A stretch of DNA of 64,000 nt from Dasypus novemcinctus (lineage: Eukaryota > Chordata > Mammalia > Cingulata > Dasypodidae). Below are positions 23,434-34,286 of the stretch, piece after piece. Position numbers and translations under genes: made by a program. Position 1 is the stretch's first letter. Each line of letters starts with the position of its first letter. The DNA is taken from positions 199,514,216 to 199,578,215 of the forward strand of contig NC_080673.1 of NCBI RefSeq assembly GCF_030445035.2, in the 5' to 3' direction. The notes under the pieces were generated by a model. That model was given only the letters and a program-made list of their open reading frames with translations, did no database searches and was not told the DNA's origin.

Positions 23434-23750
23434 TGTGGGAAAAGAGTTGATTGTGTTTGAATTTTGTATGACCTGTTCCTTATTGTAAATGTTGCACCTG
23501 TTCTATTGTTATAGACGTTGCAGTTGTTCCCTATTATTGTAGATGATTTTGCAGTTCAGATAGCAAGCAGCTGCTTGGTAGTTTCCAATAAATACAAGGT
23601 GGAAACTAGGGTCGAGGCTCTCAGTTCCAGAAGCTGTGAGTCCCCTGGTCCATCTTTATCTCCTCTTTTGTGTCTCCTTCTCTGTCCTTTTATTTTGTAA
23701 GTTGTGTTGCCTTCTCTTCAAGCCAACCTATCGCTGAGCTGATCTCAGCA
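23434..23750 (+). repeat. 5' LTR of the class II provirus
   Basis: It starts 'tgtgggaaaagagttgattg' and ends 'gctgatctcagca'. A promoter-type polyadenylation hexamer AATAAA lies at 23588-23593 within 'tttccaataaatacaagg'. The 3' part, rich in 'tctccttctctgtcc', is the R-U5 zone. It aligns along its whole length with the 3' LTR. Confidence 0.85.
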
Positions 23751-23752
23751 AC

Positions 23753-23770
23753 TGGCGCCCAACATGGGGC
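23753..23770 (+). other. Primer binding site, lysine tRNA type
   Basis: The 18-mer tggcgcccaacatggggc starts two bases after the LTR. It differs at one position from the site used by tRNA-Lys(1,2)-primed retroviruses. Its place right after the LTR fixes the strand of the element. Confidence 0.8.
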
Positions 23771-23795
23771 TTGAAGGGAAGAAGGTTCACAGCAA

Positions 23796-23816
23796 CTGGC
23801 GCCACCGGCGCCGAAC
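23796..23816 (+). other. Second primer-site-like motif
   Basis: About 45 bases beyond the first site comes 'actggcgccaccggcgccga' followed by 'acagggatcc'. The part 'ggcgccgaacaggga' is close to the tRNA-Lys3-type primer site, with one C missing. It may be a decayed second site or a partial duplication of the leader ('cagcaactggcgcc' occurs at both places). Confidence 0.45.
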
Positions 23817-24330
23817 AGGGATCCAAAGGAAAGAAGGATCGCCTCAAGTGAAACTAAAGTGGGTGTAACGGTGCAGAGTCTCAAGTGGTTTGAAAAGCCT
23901 TCGAAGTCCTTGAGGGTTTGCTTATATTTCCCCAGGAGAGAGACAGAATGGCCTGTGTGGGAACCAGCTAATGGAATTAAGCCATACCACGAACGCCAAG
24001 AGATGACGAAAGTTCCTGTGAAACCTAGAACCTCCGGTCATGCAGATGGAGAGACAGTTATGGAACCTGCATGGCTGGATCTCATTCCAAAGACTAGAAT
24101 GGCTTTACATCAAAGTATCTAAACTACGGAACTTGTTCAAGCATGGCATCATAAAGCAAGTATGGCTTGGGACAGAAAGATTAAGAAGGAAATTGAGAGG
24201 AGGAAAACTGGAAAAGAAATGTTGAATTATAAAGGGAAGCAATGAAGAAATTCTAGATTAATAGATTTAGAACAGCTTTTGTGTTAGTCTGTTTGTTCAT
24301 TGTCAGTGTGTGTGTTGTAATTGTTTCATT

Positions 24331-24660
24331 GTGAAAGAGAAAAAATAGAAAAAGGAAGAAAGAAAAGGAGAAAGAAAAAGAAAAAGGAAAAAGAGAAAAG
24401 AAATTAATGAGAAAAGAAAGAAAAGGAAAGAAAGGAAGGAAAAAGAGAAAGAAAAAAGAAAGGAAGGAAAAAAGAAAGAAAGGAAAGAAAAAGGAAAAAA
24501 GGAAGAGAATGAGATAGGAAGAGAAAGAAAAAGGTAGGAAAAAAGAAAAAGGAAGAGAAAGAAAGAAAGAAAAGGAAAAAGAAGAGAGAGAAAAGGGAAG
24601 GAAAAAAGAAAGAAAAAAGAAGAAAAAGAGAAAAGGGAAGGAAAAAAGGAAAAGAAAGAA
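24331..24660 (+). repeat. Polypurine (GAAA/GGAA)n low-complexity tract
   Basis: About 330 bases are almost entirely A and G, built of gaaa, ggaa and gaaaa units with only a few pyrimidines, for example near 24,347 and 24,404. The 144-residue minus-strand frame is an artefact of this composition (mostly Phe, Ser, Leu). The tract lies inside the provirus and is not shared with the LTRs. Confidence 0.85.
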
Positions 24661-25969
24661 TTGTCAGTGTATATTTTGATACCTCTGGATGGTGATATAA
24701 TTTGATAAATAAAAGGTTCTGAAAGAGCTCTATTCAAATGTCCAAAAAATTAAATAAGCACTTATATTATTACCTAAGTTTAAAATGTTAATGAGATCTC
24801 TATAGTTGTATGTTTTGATTAATAGAATTACTATAAGTTTCTTCATAAAAAATAGTTCTTACTTAAATTGAAATGAATAATTTATTTTTTTTTCATAGGG
24901 TAAAAGGAAAGATGTAAAAGTTAAGCAAATACTGAAAAAGGTAAAAAGTTTGCAGGAATGCTAACTGAAGTTTAATAAGGTGTATTTTGTCCTAAAATAA
25001 AATGGTTAGTTTTATAAAATCAGAAATGGAGACATGCAGGATAGAACTAGTATGCATATAGCAAGTTGTGAAAGTATTGTGGTAGCATTCAGTGAGATAA
25101 TATGTCTTGTAAAAGTAAAATAAGCCTGAAAGAATACAAAAAGTGCAAAAACTGTGGACTTTTGCAGTTCTTCCTCAAGGCTTTCTGCCCTGGCCTGATG
25201 GCAATGAATCTGACTGCACAGAAGAAACCTGTGGCAGTGACCCTACTAAGAAACATCAGAGACGATGGTATCTTAAGGGCCTGGAATAGGCAAACAATTG
25301 GGACAAGCTATAAGGTCCCTGCTACTCTATCAAATTATTAAATATTGTTTGGTTGGGTAAGACAAAACTGTATTCTCTGCTGTAACTGATAAATACAACG
25401 TTTTCATATTAATGGAGTTTGTAATAACAGCCTGTGAATTGGATGTGGCCAGCCCTAATACCGAGTACTGGCCTATATAGCCCTGCTGGTTGGGAATCTT
25501 AAGCCCATGAGAAATGAAAGTCTATTAAATGTCTGATAGTTGGAAGTCTTATTGTTTGTTGTTGCAGTTATGGATTATGCATAAAATGCTTGAATACTAA
25601 TCAGAACTTTAATAATGTAATATATTGTATACTTAAGTGATTTAATGAACTGTACGTAATTTATAAATATACCTGGTTGAATGTATATGTAAATCTCTTG
25701 TTTTAAGTTTGAACAATCCTGGGACTGAAGATATTGAAAAAAAAATTTAATGAGTATTGTTTAAACCTAAAAGTGAAAATATCATGCAGGAAACTTTGTT
25801 AATCGGTGAACCAATGCCTTATGGGTCAAGACATTCAAGATTCTGGTCGGCTCCTGGTTCAGGACTTCCTAGCTATAAGTTAGATGTTGCAAAGCATTGG
25901 AAAAGCATTTTATCTAGCAGTATATTTATTGGAATATAACTAGCTTTTGTGTGATCCCCTATGTGCAAA

Positions 25970-25985
25970 AACAAAAAGAGGGAAA
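25970..25985 (+). other. Polypurine tract of the provirus
   Basis: The run aaaacaaaaagagggaaa, nearly all purine, ends directly at the 3' LTR's first TG. This is the expected plus-strand primer position and supports the LTR boundary. Confidence 0.7.
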
Positions 25986-26309
25986 TGTGAGAAAAAGAGT
26001 TTAAATTGTATTTGAACTTTGTATGACCTGTTCCTTAGTGTAAATGTTGCACTTGTTCTATTGCTGTAGATGTTGCAGTTCCCTATTATTGTAGATGATT
26101 TTGCAGTTCAGATAGCAAACAGCTGCTTGGTAGTTCCAATAAATATGAAGTGGAAACTAGGGTAGAGGCTCTCAGCTCCAGAAGCTGTGAGTCCCCTCGT
26201 CCCATCTTTATCTCCTCTCTTGAGTGTGTGTCTCTCTCTATCCTTTTATTTCGTAAGTTCTGCGTTTCCTTCCCTTCAAGCCAACCTATTACTGAAACTG
26301 ATCTCAGCA
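25986..26309 (+). repeat. 3' LTR of the class II provirus
   Basis: It starts 'tgtgagaaaaagagtttaaa' and ends 'ctgatctcagca'. It is 324 bases against 317 for the 5' LTR, with scattered substitutions and small indels, and keeps the AATAAA in 'gttccaataaatatgaag'. Confidence 0.85.
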
Positions 26310-26399
26310 CTTTGTAGGTCTAATCTTGAGCACCCCTATCTTTAAGGTGGTATTCTAGGCCATGGAAAACAAGCAGTAACTACCTGCTAAATGGGTAAT

Positions 26400-28090
26400 G
26401 AACACAATCGAGGTGGTATCACAAATTCATGACGAAAGGACATATGATTTATTATGTGATACTGGGGAAATTGGCTCACCATATGGAAAAAAAATACAAT
26501 TAGGTCTCTACCTCAGATCATATTCAGAAATAAATACTACATGGATTGAATAGCTTAAAGGGAAAAGCTAAGTTTAAATTGAGTCTTGTACTTTCTTCTA
26601 ATAATTTTTATAACTTTGGGATAGAGAAAAAGTTCTTAAATAAAAATCTAAAAACATAAATCTTAAAAGAAAATACTGATAGATCATCTCATAAAAATTA
26701 AAATATTAGGAAAAGATAAAGTTAAAAAGCAAATACATATATCCCCATCCACACACATTTATAGATACATAAGCATATATAGATATTTATAGTTATACGA
26801 ATATATCAATTACATAATCTACTCCCAGACCAAAAGCTAGTAGCCAGAATGTATAAAGAACTTCTACTAAACAACAAAAAGAAAAATACAATAACCTGAT
26901 ATATGAATAAAGCACATAAACAAGAAATTTACAGGGGAAAACATACATATACAAAACTGCAGACCTTGGGAAACAGATGTGGCTCAACCAATTGGGCTCC
27001 CACCTACCATATAGGAGGTTGAGGATTCGATGCCCAGGGCCTCCTGGTGAGGAGGGCAAGCTGGCCCACACAGCAAGCCAGCCCACACGAAAATGTCGCC
27101 CCAAGTAGGAGCATGGAAATGCCGCCCAGCATGAGAAAGCCGCCCTGCGCAGGAGTGCTGGCCGATGCGGAGAGCTGGTGCAGCAAGGTGACACAAGAGA
27201 CACAGAGGAGAGAAAATGAGAAGACATAGCAGAACAGGGAGTTGAGGTGGCGCAAGAGAACAATCGCCTCTCGCCCACTCCGGAAGGTCCCAGGATCGAT
27301 TCCTGGAGCCACCTAATGAGAATAGAAGCAGACACAGAAGAACACACAGTGAATGGGCACAGAGAGCAGACAAGGGGGAAATTGGGGGGGGGGGTAGAGA
27401 AATAAATAAAATAAATCTTCAGAAAAATGCAGACCTTAAATGTTAAGTTATCCAGCCTCACTACTTGTGCTAGCATAACTGGACCGGGATGGGATTGACA
27501 CAAAGATAGCAATTGGCAATGCTGTAGAATGGAGATATCTTAGAGACAAATGACATGCAGCTTTCTGGAGCAGAACAGAAGGAAGGGTGACTGCTCTGGC
27601 CTCCAATCCTGCAGCACTGGATGATGGACCTCACAAAGCGATGCTTGAGCTAGAATGCCTGAAGAGGAATGGAAAGGGGGTTTCCCGCCTGCTAGTAGGT
27701 ACAATTGAAAGAGCAAAGGAGCCCTCGCCTCCTCTTCTTATTCTCAGGGAGGCTTGATGAAGCAAAGGTCAATTACTCAGGGAACCTCCAGATATAAAGA
27801 CCTGGGGTTTTACTCCTTATTTGACGTCCACTTCTACAGTAGTAGCCTGAGAAGTGTTAATGAAAATAACAATGAGCTAGCACTTTTTACCCATCAGCCT
27901 GGTCAAAATTTAAAATTCTGATAATACCCAAAGCTCCTAAGGATATGAAGAAATAAGACTTCTCATAAACTACTAGTGAGAACATAAATCAACATAGGAC
28001 TTTGGAAAGCAATTTAGCAAAATTTAGTTAAGTTTTAAAATGTGCATACCCTCTGCAATAAGACTTCCAATTAAAACGTGACTGAATGAG
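26400..28090 (+). mobile_element. Degraded L1 ORF2-to-3' fragment, split by a DAS SINE
   Basis: Left of the SINE, 'acctcagatcatattcag' and 'aaataaatactacatggattg' resemble the L1 ORF2 C-terminal region. Right of it, 'tttggaaagcaatttagc' and 'aaaatgtgcataccctctg' do so too. Frames are full of stops. The middle part, 27,530-27,840, is not clearly L1. Confidence 0.5.
26968..27427 (+). mobile_element. DAS SINE, long form (sense)
   Basis: Head 'gggaaacagatgtggctc', B box 'gaggttgaggattcgatgc', body 'gctggcccacacagcaag', and the 'cagacacagaagaacacac' tail with 'aaataaaataaatcttcag'. The 10-base duplication tgcagacctt at 26958-26967 and 27428-27437 defines it. Confidence 0.9.
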
Positions 28091-28422
28091 AACTAATCTT
28101 TGATCTCTTTGGAAATTCCACTCTAATGGCAGTAAAAGAATGGAAAAGGCAAGAAAATAAGAATAAAAGGAATAGAAGAAGAGAGTTGACCACAAAAATC
28201 TGGATGGAGGAAATTCAATGGAAACAGAGTATCAAAGTTAAAATAGAAAATGCTAAAAATCTAAGCCTGCTGGAAGAAAATGCCACAAGAAACAAACTGA
28301 TTCCCACTACCAAAATCTGGGAAGGCTGGGAAGTGGAAGTCATCAGGTATCCTCGAAGGCTGGTAATGGGATCAGTGTGAAAAGAGGAGTATTCGTTAGC
28401 AGTTGTTGTAACAATCAGTCAT

Positions 28423-28874
28423 GGAAGTGGATGTGCCTCAAGCAACTGAGCTCTGGCCTACCACATGGGAGGTCCCTGGTTCAGTTCCTGGTGCCTCCTA
28501 AAGAAAACAGTGAGCTGGCGCAACAGGCAGGTGCGGCAAGCTGATGCAACAAGAAACAAAGAAGAGAGACACAACAAAGCAGGGAGTGGAGGTTCCCAGT
28601 GCCTCCTAAAAAGAAAACGAGCAGGACAGTGAGCTGAATGATGGGCAGGCATGGCAAGATGACACAACAAGAGACACAAAAAGAAAAACATAATGAGAGA
28701 CACAACAAAACAGAGAACAGAGGTGGCTCAAGGGATTAGGCCACATCAGAGTTCCCAGGTTTGGATTCATAGTGCCTCCTAAAGAAACAAGGAAGACAAA
28801 CAGATGAAGCAAGTGCAAACAATGAGGAGATGGGGAAAAATAAATAAATAATAAAATAAATCTTAAAAAAAAAG
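28423..28874 (+). mobile_element. DAS SINE with duplicated body (sense)
   Basis: Head 'gaagtggatgtgcctcaagc' and 'gggaggtccctggttcag' are followed by a body in which 'agtgcctcctaaa' and 'gacacaacaagagacac' motifs recur about 120 bases apart. The tail is 'aaataaataaataataaaat'. Imperfect 11-base flanks (aatcagtcatg / aatcaattatg) fit an older insertion. Confidence 0.8.
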
Positions 28875-28979
28875 AATCAATTATGACCAACAAACCTCTC
28901 ACCTAGGAACCAGGGGCTTACGCAGCCAGGCTGCTATCCCTCCAGTATCCTAGTAGCCATCTAGAGAATATGCCTCCAG

Positions 28980-29635
28980 AAAATAATTAAATTAGGGCTA
29001 CAAGATGCAGTTAAATGAAAATTTTATTCCAAATGTTTAGAACTCTAATCCCTTTTTAAACACTTGGCTCCCAGGAAGGACAGACAGAATTATGATCCTA
29101 AACCAAGAGAGTAAAGTAAACCTCTCCAGAGAAACTGAGCAACCCAAAGGGAAAGACTTACAGATATCGACAGGTGCTGATGACCTAACAAAAGAGCTAG
29201 ATCCTAATATAATATTACAATTAGGCCCCATGCAAATAGAAGTTCCAATCAGCGTTTTTTGCCTTACTTTTAAATATGAACAGAAAGTCAAGACTTCGGA
29301 GGAAAACTTCTAGCATGGAAGACATCAAACAAAACATAAAATCTAGAAAAAGGAAAATAAAAGAACTCACAGGAGATATATAATATGGGATACTGAAAAA
29401 TACTACAAAAATAAACATAGTTGACATCATTCATGAGATAAGACATTTAATTCATGAAGTATGAATAGAATGCTATTTAAATAAGGAAATAATGAGAAAC
29501 AAGAATTGTTAGAATGACAAAAAATAGTAAAAACCAGATATCACTTAGGAAACTGGTAAAATTTTAACACATGCAGGACATTTTAACACATCACTCAGAA
29601 ATTTATTTAAAAAGCAAACAAAAATTAATAAGGAT
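28980..29635 (+). repeat. Possible L1 5' or ORF1 fragment, tentative
   Basis: The A-rich text with 'cagaaagtcaagacttcgg', 'gaactcacaggagatat' and 'gaaacaagaattgttagaatg' has the flavour of old L1 5' region, but nothing diagnostic. It ends where an LTR begins. Confidence 0.3.
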
Positions 29636-30130
29636 TGTAGAAGTTTGATATTATTGAGGAATTCCAAAAAGAAATATTGGATTATGTTTGTTCCTCTGGG
29701 CATATTAAATTATATTGGAATCATAGGTTTACTTGATTAAGTAATTATGTAAACCTCTTGTGCCAGTAGGGTCTTGAGTCCCTACCCACCAAAGGGTGGG
29801 GACTCACAGATAAAAGACATGGTAAAGGGCAGAGTTAAGGGTTCTTAATGTTGGAGTGTTAATGTTGGAGTTTGATGCTGAAGCCTTAAGCTGGAGCCCC
29901 AGGAAGTAAGCACAAGGAGGAAAGAGAAGCCAGGAGGAACCCAGGAAGCCTGAACTCTCGAAGACTTCAGCAGCCATCTTTCCCCAATATGTGAAAACAG
30001 ACTTTGCTGACGGAAGTAACTTATGCTTTACGTTCTGGTATCTGTAAGCTCCTACCCCAAATAAATACCCTTTATAAAAACTAACCAATTTCTGGTATTT
30101 TGCATCAGCACCCTTTGGATGACTAATACA
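29636..30130 (+). repeat. MaLR-like LTR of the 'ggattatgtttgt' family (5' LTR)
   Basis: It starts 'tgtagaagtttgatattatt' and contains the family hallmark 'ccaaaaagaaatattggatt'. The middle has 'cccacc...aagggtgggg', and the end is 'ggatgactaataca'. The same family gives LTRs at 42,478, 45,628 and 47,431. Confidence 0.72.
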
Positions 30131-31685
30131 GAATTTGGTACCGAGGAATAGGAAGTGCTTTCACAATTATCAAAATGCTGGAATGGTTTTATAAATGGGT
30201 AAGGGGTATTTTTTTAAGGGATTGTGAGATGCTTGATGGAAAAGGTCTGGGCTACTTTGAAGACACTGCTGATAGCAATATGGATGCTAAAGAGCCTTTT
30301 TTGATGCCTTAGAAGTAAATGATGAAACTCTTATTGGAAACTGGAGGAAAGGTGATCTATGCTTTAAAGTTGCAGAGAACTTAGCAGGATTAACTCCTGC
30401 TGTTTTATGGAAGGCAGAATTTCAAAATGGCAAGCCTGGCCATTTAGCTGAAGAAATTTCCAAAGTAAACCCAGAGAATGTGGCTTGGCTGCTGCTTGCA
30501 GTTTATAGCAAAATGCTAGATGAGAGAAATATGCTGAGAACTGAACTGTTGGGCACAAAGAAAACAGAACTGATTCTGGAAATTCCAAGCATCTGGAAAT
30601 CAAGCTCCCAGGTGAAAATGCCCCCACTGGAGGACTTAACTCAATTTGGAACTTGTAAATCAGAATTGAAGATGCAGTTATGTTGGAAAGACTTGTGGAA
30701 AGTTTTACTGCCTGATGCCTTGGACTCTTACTTCCTGCATGCTAAACCAACAGACTTTTTGAGAGCTGTATGAACAAAACCACTGCCAGCCCAGAATAAA
30801 AGGGACATGGAAAGGAGAGGTTGAAGGGGAAACAACTTCAAGAGGAAAACCATGGAAGCTAAGATCTGGAATTAGGACATCACCATGAGCCAAGAAAAGA
30901 ACCCTACCCATGTGTACAGAGAGGATGAGTTTGCCCCAGCAGTTCAAGAGGGTGGATATTCCTGCCCAATGTTCTAGGAGAGTTTTGCTGCACCAGGGTA
31001 CAGAGAGGGTGGTGCACATTCCCCAAGGATTAGGGCGGTTAAGGTCAGCACCCCACAGGTCTTAGACGGGTAGACCTGTCCCCCAAAGGTTAGGGAAGGC
31101 CAGATGGTCAACTCATTGTTCTGAGAGGGTTGAGCCTGCATGCCAAAATTAGGAGGAATGTTGTCCTCACCTCACTGTATGAGGGGGGCTAAGACACTAA
31201 CCAAAAGATTGGGTAAGGTGTGGCAATCACCCCAACACTGTTGGAGGGAGAGGTCTGGAGTTTGATCAACACCCAGATGCTTGATGAGAGTGGAACCAAG
31301 AAAAAGGCCACTGGGCAAGCCTGTGGAAAGGGTGGGTTCCCACAAGGCACCAAGGAGAAGAAACCATCTTCTTAAGAATGACTCAGACTTTGAAATCGAT
31401 CAGAGGATGCCCTGCAGATCTACTGAACTGTAGAGAAACTGTGACTCATGTTTCCCTCCCAATTTCTCCTTAGTGTAATGAAAATGTTTATCCTTTGTCC
31501 ATTCATGTATTGGAAGAAGATGAATTCTTGCATAAATTTCAGAGGTCCACAGCAGAAGGAACTTTGCCCCAAGAAAAACTGTATTTCTTTAAATTGATTG
31601 TGATATGATTTAGCATTTGTATTGTAACTGATTTAAGGGTTTTTTTTGAATTTTGTATTGTCTTTTTGGAATTCAGAGGGTGGAG
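30131..31685 (+). pseudogene. MaLR-like internal region, gag-type remnant
   Basis: It begins 'gaatttggtaccgaggaata', the usual start of MaLR internal sequence directly after the LTR. The frame at 30,480-30,773 and the preceding text are short relics. Further right, from 30,900, a series of phrases with 'gagagggtggag' and 'ccccaaggattagggcgg' occurs about every 60 bases, a repetitive pattern also known from MaLR interiors. No intact frame remains. Confidence 0.6.
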
Positions 31686-31768
31686 TATAGCAGTTTAATA
31701 TTGATGAATTCCAAAAAGAAATATTGGATTATGTTTGTAAACTGATCTTTTTCTCTGGGCATATATCT
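31686..31768 (+). repeat. Truncated 3' LTR of the MaLR-like element
   Basis: The start 'tatagcagtttaatattgat' and 'ccaaaaagaaatattggatt' are the first ~80 bases of the LTR. The sequence then jumps to internal-type text instead of completing the LTR. Confidence 0.65.
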
Positions 31769-32045
31769 TCTCGGGTCAAAAGAACGGGCCCACCCACATG
31801 TGTGGAAAGGCTGAGTCTGCCTTAGCCCTTGGAGAAGTGGGCCTTCGCCATTATTCAGGAATACTGCTACTTTCGTTCTAAGAGGGTGGAATGTGTGCCC
31901 CCGGGATTGGGGAGAGTCTGGCGTCACCCCAGTGCTCTGAGAGGATGGAGCCTGTGCAAAGTCCTTAACAAAATATGTGCAAATCAGTGGTGGATAAAAG
32001 GTGCTGACCTAAGGAACTTTGGAAATGAGTGGAGACTCTAAGACT
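31769..32045 (+). repeat. Second internal-type MaLR segment
   Basis: Text such as 'cacccacatgtgtggaaagg', 'ctgagtctgccttagccc' and 'ctctgagaggatggagcctg' is the same kind as 30,890-31,130. It follows a partial LTR, so the element is composite, either rearranged or two elements joined. Confidence 0.5.
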
Positions 32046-33127
32046 AAAGGCAAATGAAACTGCATAGAAGCACTGCACTCTATTCGGTAAAGCTGTTTTT
32101 CATGGGGGAATGCATGTATAGATGTGTAATGGGATTGGACAATTAAGTAAATGGATGGTGGATGGTGGGAGCCAGGCTTCTGACTGTGGAGTGGGCAATT
32201 ACAAGGCACCCTGTGACACTGAACTCATGTTTAGCTTAATACAGATACAGACGGATATAGAAATAGTTATAGATATGTATGTAGGCACATGTTAGTACAC
32301 ACACATGCATTTCCAAGCTCTGCCTAGATACCCAAGAAGCAATGATGCCCCAGTAAGAAAGAGCAAAACCAGAACCTAGATCTTGAATTCTGACACCATT
32401 CTCCAATAAAAGAAATCAGGGCTCCTTGGCAAAATGGCTGACTCTAGGGCTGGGACAGGGAATACACAAGATGGGCCTGGAGCATCTTGCAGTGCCAGAA
32501 AGTAGGAAATACTCAACAAACCAAAACAAAACAACAAAAACTCACAACGATGGGGTGTATCAAAGAGAAACAGGAGCCAACTAAAAGAGTTTCTTAAGGC
32601 CAAAACTGGAAAAATTTGAGTAACACAATAACATAGTATCTGATTATGACCCACAGTGTAAAATAAATATCCATGGGTCCACACACTGATACACATAAAA
32701 GAATAAATAAGGGCAGGGAAAAAATGAAACTCTTAGGAAGAATTAGTCCACATAATTTGTATAGATACTTGACCCTCAAGGATGTGGGACTAATTCTCTA
32801 TTCATTAAGTATGGACTGCACATGGTGACCTCCTTCCAAAAACTACAGTATGCAAACAGGAAGCAAAGAGTTTCTTTAGTGGAGAAACCTGACAAACACT
32901 ACCTGAGCCATGGGATCAAGATTAACATCGCTAATAAACCCTGGTGTTAGCAGTAGCACTTTGCCGCTGTGTTCTTCCTCCCCCAAACACGTAATTTCAG
33001 TCTAATCATGAGAAAAATATCAGACAAACCTGAAGTGAGGAACACTCTACAAAATACCTGACGAGTGCTCCTCAAAACTGTCAGTCATAAAAAGAAGGAA
33101 AGCCTGAAAAACTGTCACAGTCTAGAG

Positions 33128-33316
33128 CAGAGGTTCTTAAGAGGTCCATGAGCTTGAATTGAAATTTAAAAATCATTATTCTTGTGGAGACATGTTGGTG
33201 CAGGTGTGATAGATTTATTAAATAATAGGCAGTACAGTGTGGATTTAGTAAGGGGTCCATGGTTTTCACCTGACTGGCAAAGCAGTCCATGGAACAAAAA
33301 AAGGTAAGAAGCCCTG
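33128..33316. mobile_element. hAT-Charlie-type MITE
   Basis: It has terminal inverted repeats: cagaggttcttaag at the left and the reverse complement of ggtaagaagccctg at the right. An exact 8-base target duplication, gtctagag, lies at 33120-33127 and 33317-33324. Eight-base duplications and this 'cag...ttcttaa' end are features of hAT MITEs. It carries no transposase. Confidence 0.85.
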
Positions 33317-33444
33317 GTCTAGAGCATCCTAAGGAGACATGACAAGTAAGTAAATATAATGTGGTATCCTACAAGGGATCCTTGGACAGAAAAGTAACAT
33401 TAGGTAAAAACTAAAGAAATCCAACTGAGGTATGAGCTTTATTT

Positions 33445-34035
33445 ATAATAATGTATTAATATGGGTTCAATGACCCAGCAATTCCACTTCTAGGTATACA
33501 ACTAAAATAACTGAAAGCAGGGACTCAGACAGATATTTGCACACCAATGTCCACAACAGCATTATTCACAATTGCCAAAAGATGGCAGCAATTCAAGCAT
33601 CCATCAACTCATGAGTGGATAAAGAATATATGGTATATACACACAATGGAATAATATTCAGCTGTTGAAAGGAAAGAAGACAAAAAGCAACAACATGGAT
33701 GAACCTTGAAGACATCATGTTGAGTGAAATAAGCCAGACACAAAAGGACAAATGTTTTATAATCTCACTGATATGAAATGATTAGAATAAACAAACTCGT
33801 AGAGTCAGAATCTAGAAAAGAGGTTACCAGAAGATGGGGCAGGGGTAGAGAATAGGGAATTAAGGCTTAACATTACAGAGTCTCTATTTGGGATGACTGA
33901 AAGATTTTGGTAATGGATGGTGGTAATGATAGCACAACGTTGTGGTTGTAATTAACAGCACTGAATTATGTATTTGAATGTGGTTAAAAGGGGAAATTTT
34001 TAGGTTGTATATGTTACTAGAATAAAAATTTTTAA
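33445..34035 (+). mobile_element. Younger L1 3' end, nested
   Basis: The sequence 'tgacccagcaattccacttc', 'cacaacagcattattcac', 'aactcatgagtggataaag', 'tcagctgttgaaagg', 'tgatgaaccttgaagacatc'-type text and 'ataagccagacacaaaagg' is the well-known L1 ORF2 end. Its 3' UTR ends 'agaataaaaatttttaaaaa'. The frames are broken. Confidence 0.75.
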
Positions 34036-34286
34036 AAATCCATGGAACACAAAATACAGTGAACCCTAAGATACACCACAGATTATAGTTAATAGTACAA
34101 TTATAAAAATGTGCTTTCATTACATTGTAACAAATGCATCATACCAATGTAAGACATTAATAAAAGGGTGTATATGGTAACCCTGTATTTGATAAATGCA
34201 TTTTCTGCAAACCCACAACTTCTCTAATTTAAAAAATGCCAAATTTAACATTTTAAAGCTGTCTAACTTAAAAGATGACATGTTTG

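Larger units (their letters stand above)
23771..25985 (+). pseudogene. Remnant interior of the class II provirus
   Basis: The stretch after the primer site (about 23,771-24,320) has leader- or gag-like composition with short frames only. A purine-rich tract fills 24,331-24,660. After it an AT-rich part includes 25,102-25,341, a short frame of 79 residues that has no motif I can assign. I could not identify protease, polymerase or envelope motifs. No coding capacity remains. Confidence 0.6.
23434..26309 (+). mobile_element. Class II (ERVK-like) provirus, complete ends but coding-dead
   Basis: Two related LTRs (23434-23750 and 25986-26309) flank a 2.2-kb interior. The ends are TG...CA, and an exact 6-base target duplication, ctttgt, lies at 23428-23433 and 26310-26315. 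Six-base duplications and a lysine-tRNA primer site are characteristic of betaretrovirus-like (class II) elements. The interior has no frame longer than about 90 residues apart from the low-complexity purine tract, so gag, pol and env are lost. It behaved as a non-autonomous element or is a deleted provirus. The LTRs differ at roughly a tenth of positions by eye, which suggests an old insertion. Confidence 0.85.
32050..34260 (+). mobile_element. Old L1 (L1M-type) 3' UTR with nested insertions
   Basis: The recognisable order is 'ccaataaaagaaatcagggc', 'tggagcatcttgcagtgcc', 'ggaaaaatttgagtaacac', 'ggagaaacctgacaaacac', 'ctacaaaatacctgacg', and then 'ggagacatgacaagtaag', 'ggatccttggacag' and finally 'aacaaatgcatcataccaatg'. 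It is interrupted by a hAT MITE (33,128-33,316) and a younger L1 end (33,445-34,035). Confidence 0.7.

Noticed and set aside
24303-24737. 144-residue minus-strand frame, Phe/Ser/Leu-rich
   Set aside because: It is a direct translation of the polypurine tract's complement, not a gene.
26793-27512. 239-residue minus-strand frame and similar frames over DAS SINEs
   Set aside because: They read through the antisense of a DAS SINE. The same kind of peptide recurs at every long DAS copy.
30480-30773. 97-residue frame as a host gene
   Set aside because: It lies inside the MaLR-like internal region between LTRs and is a retroviral relic.
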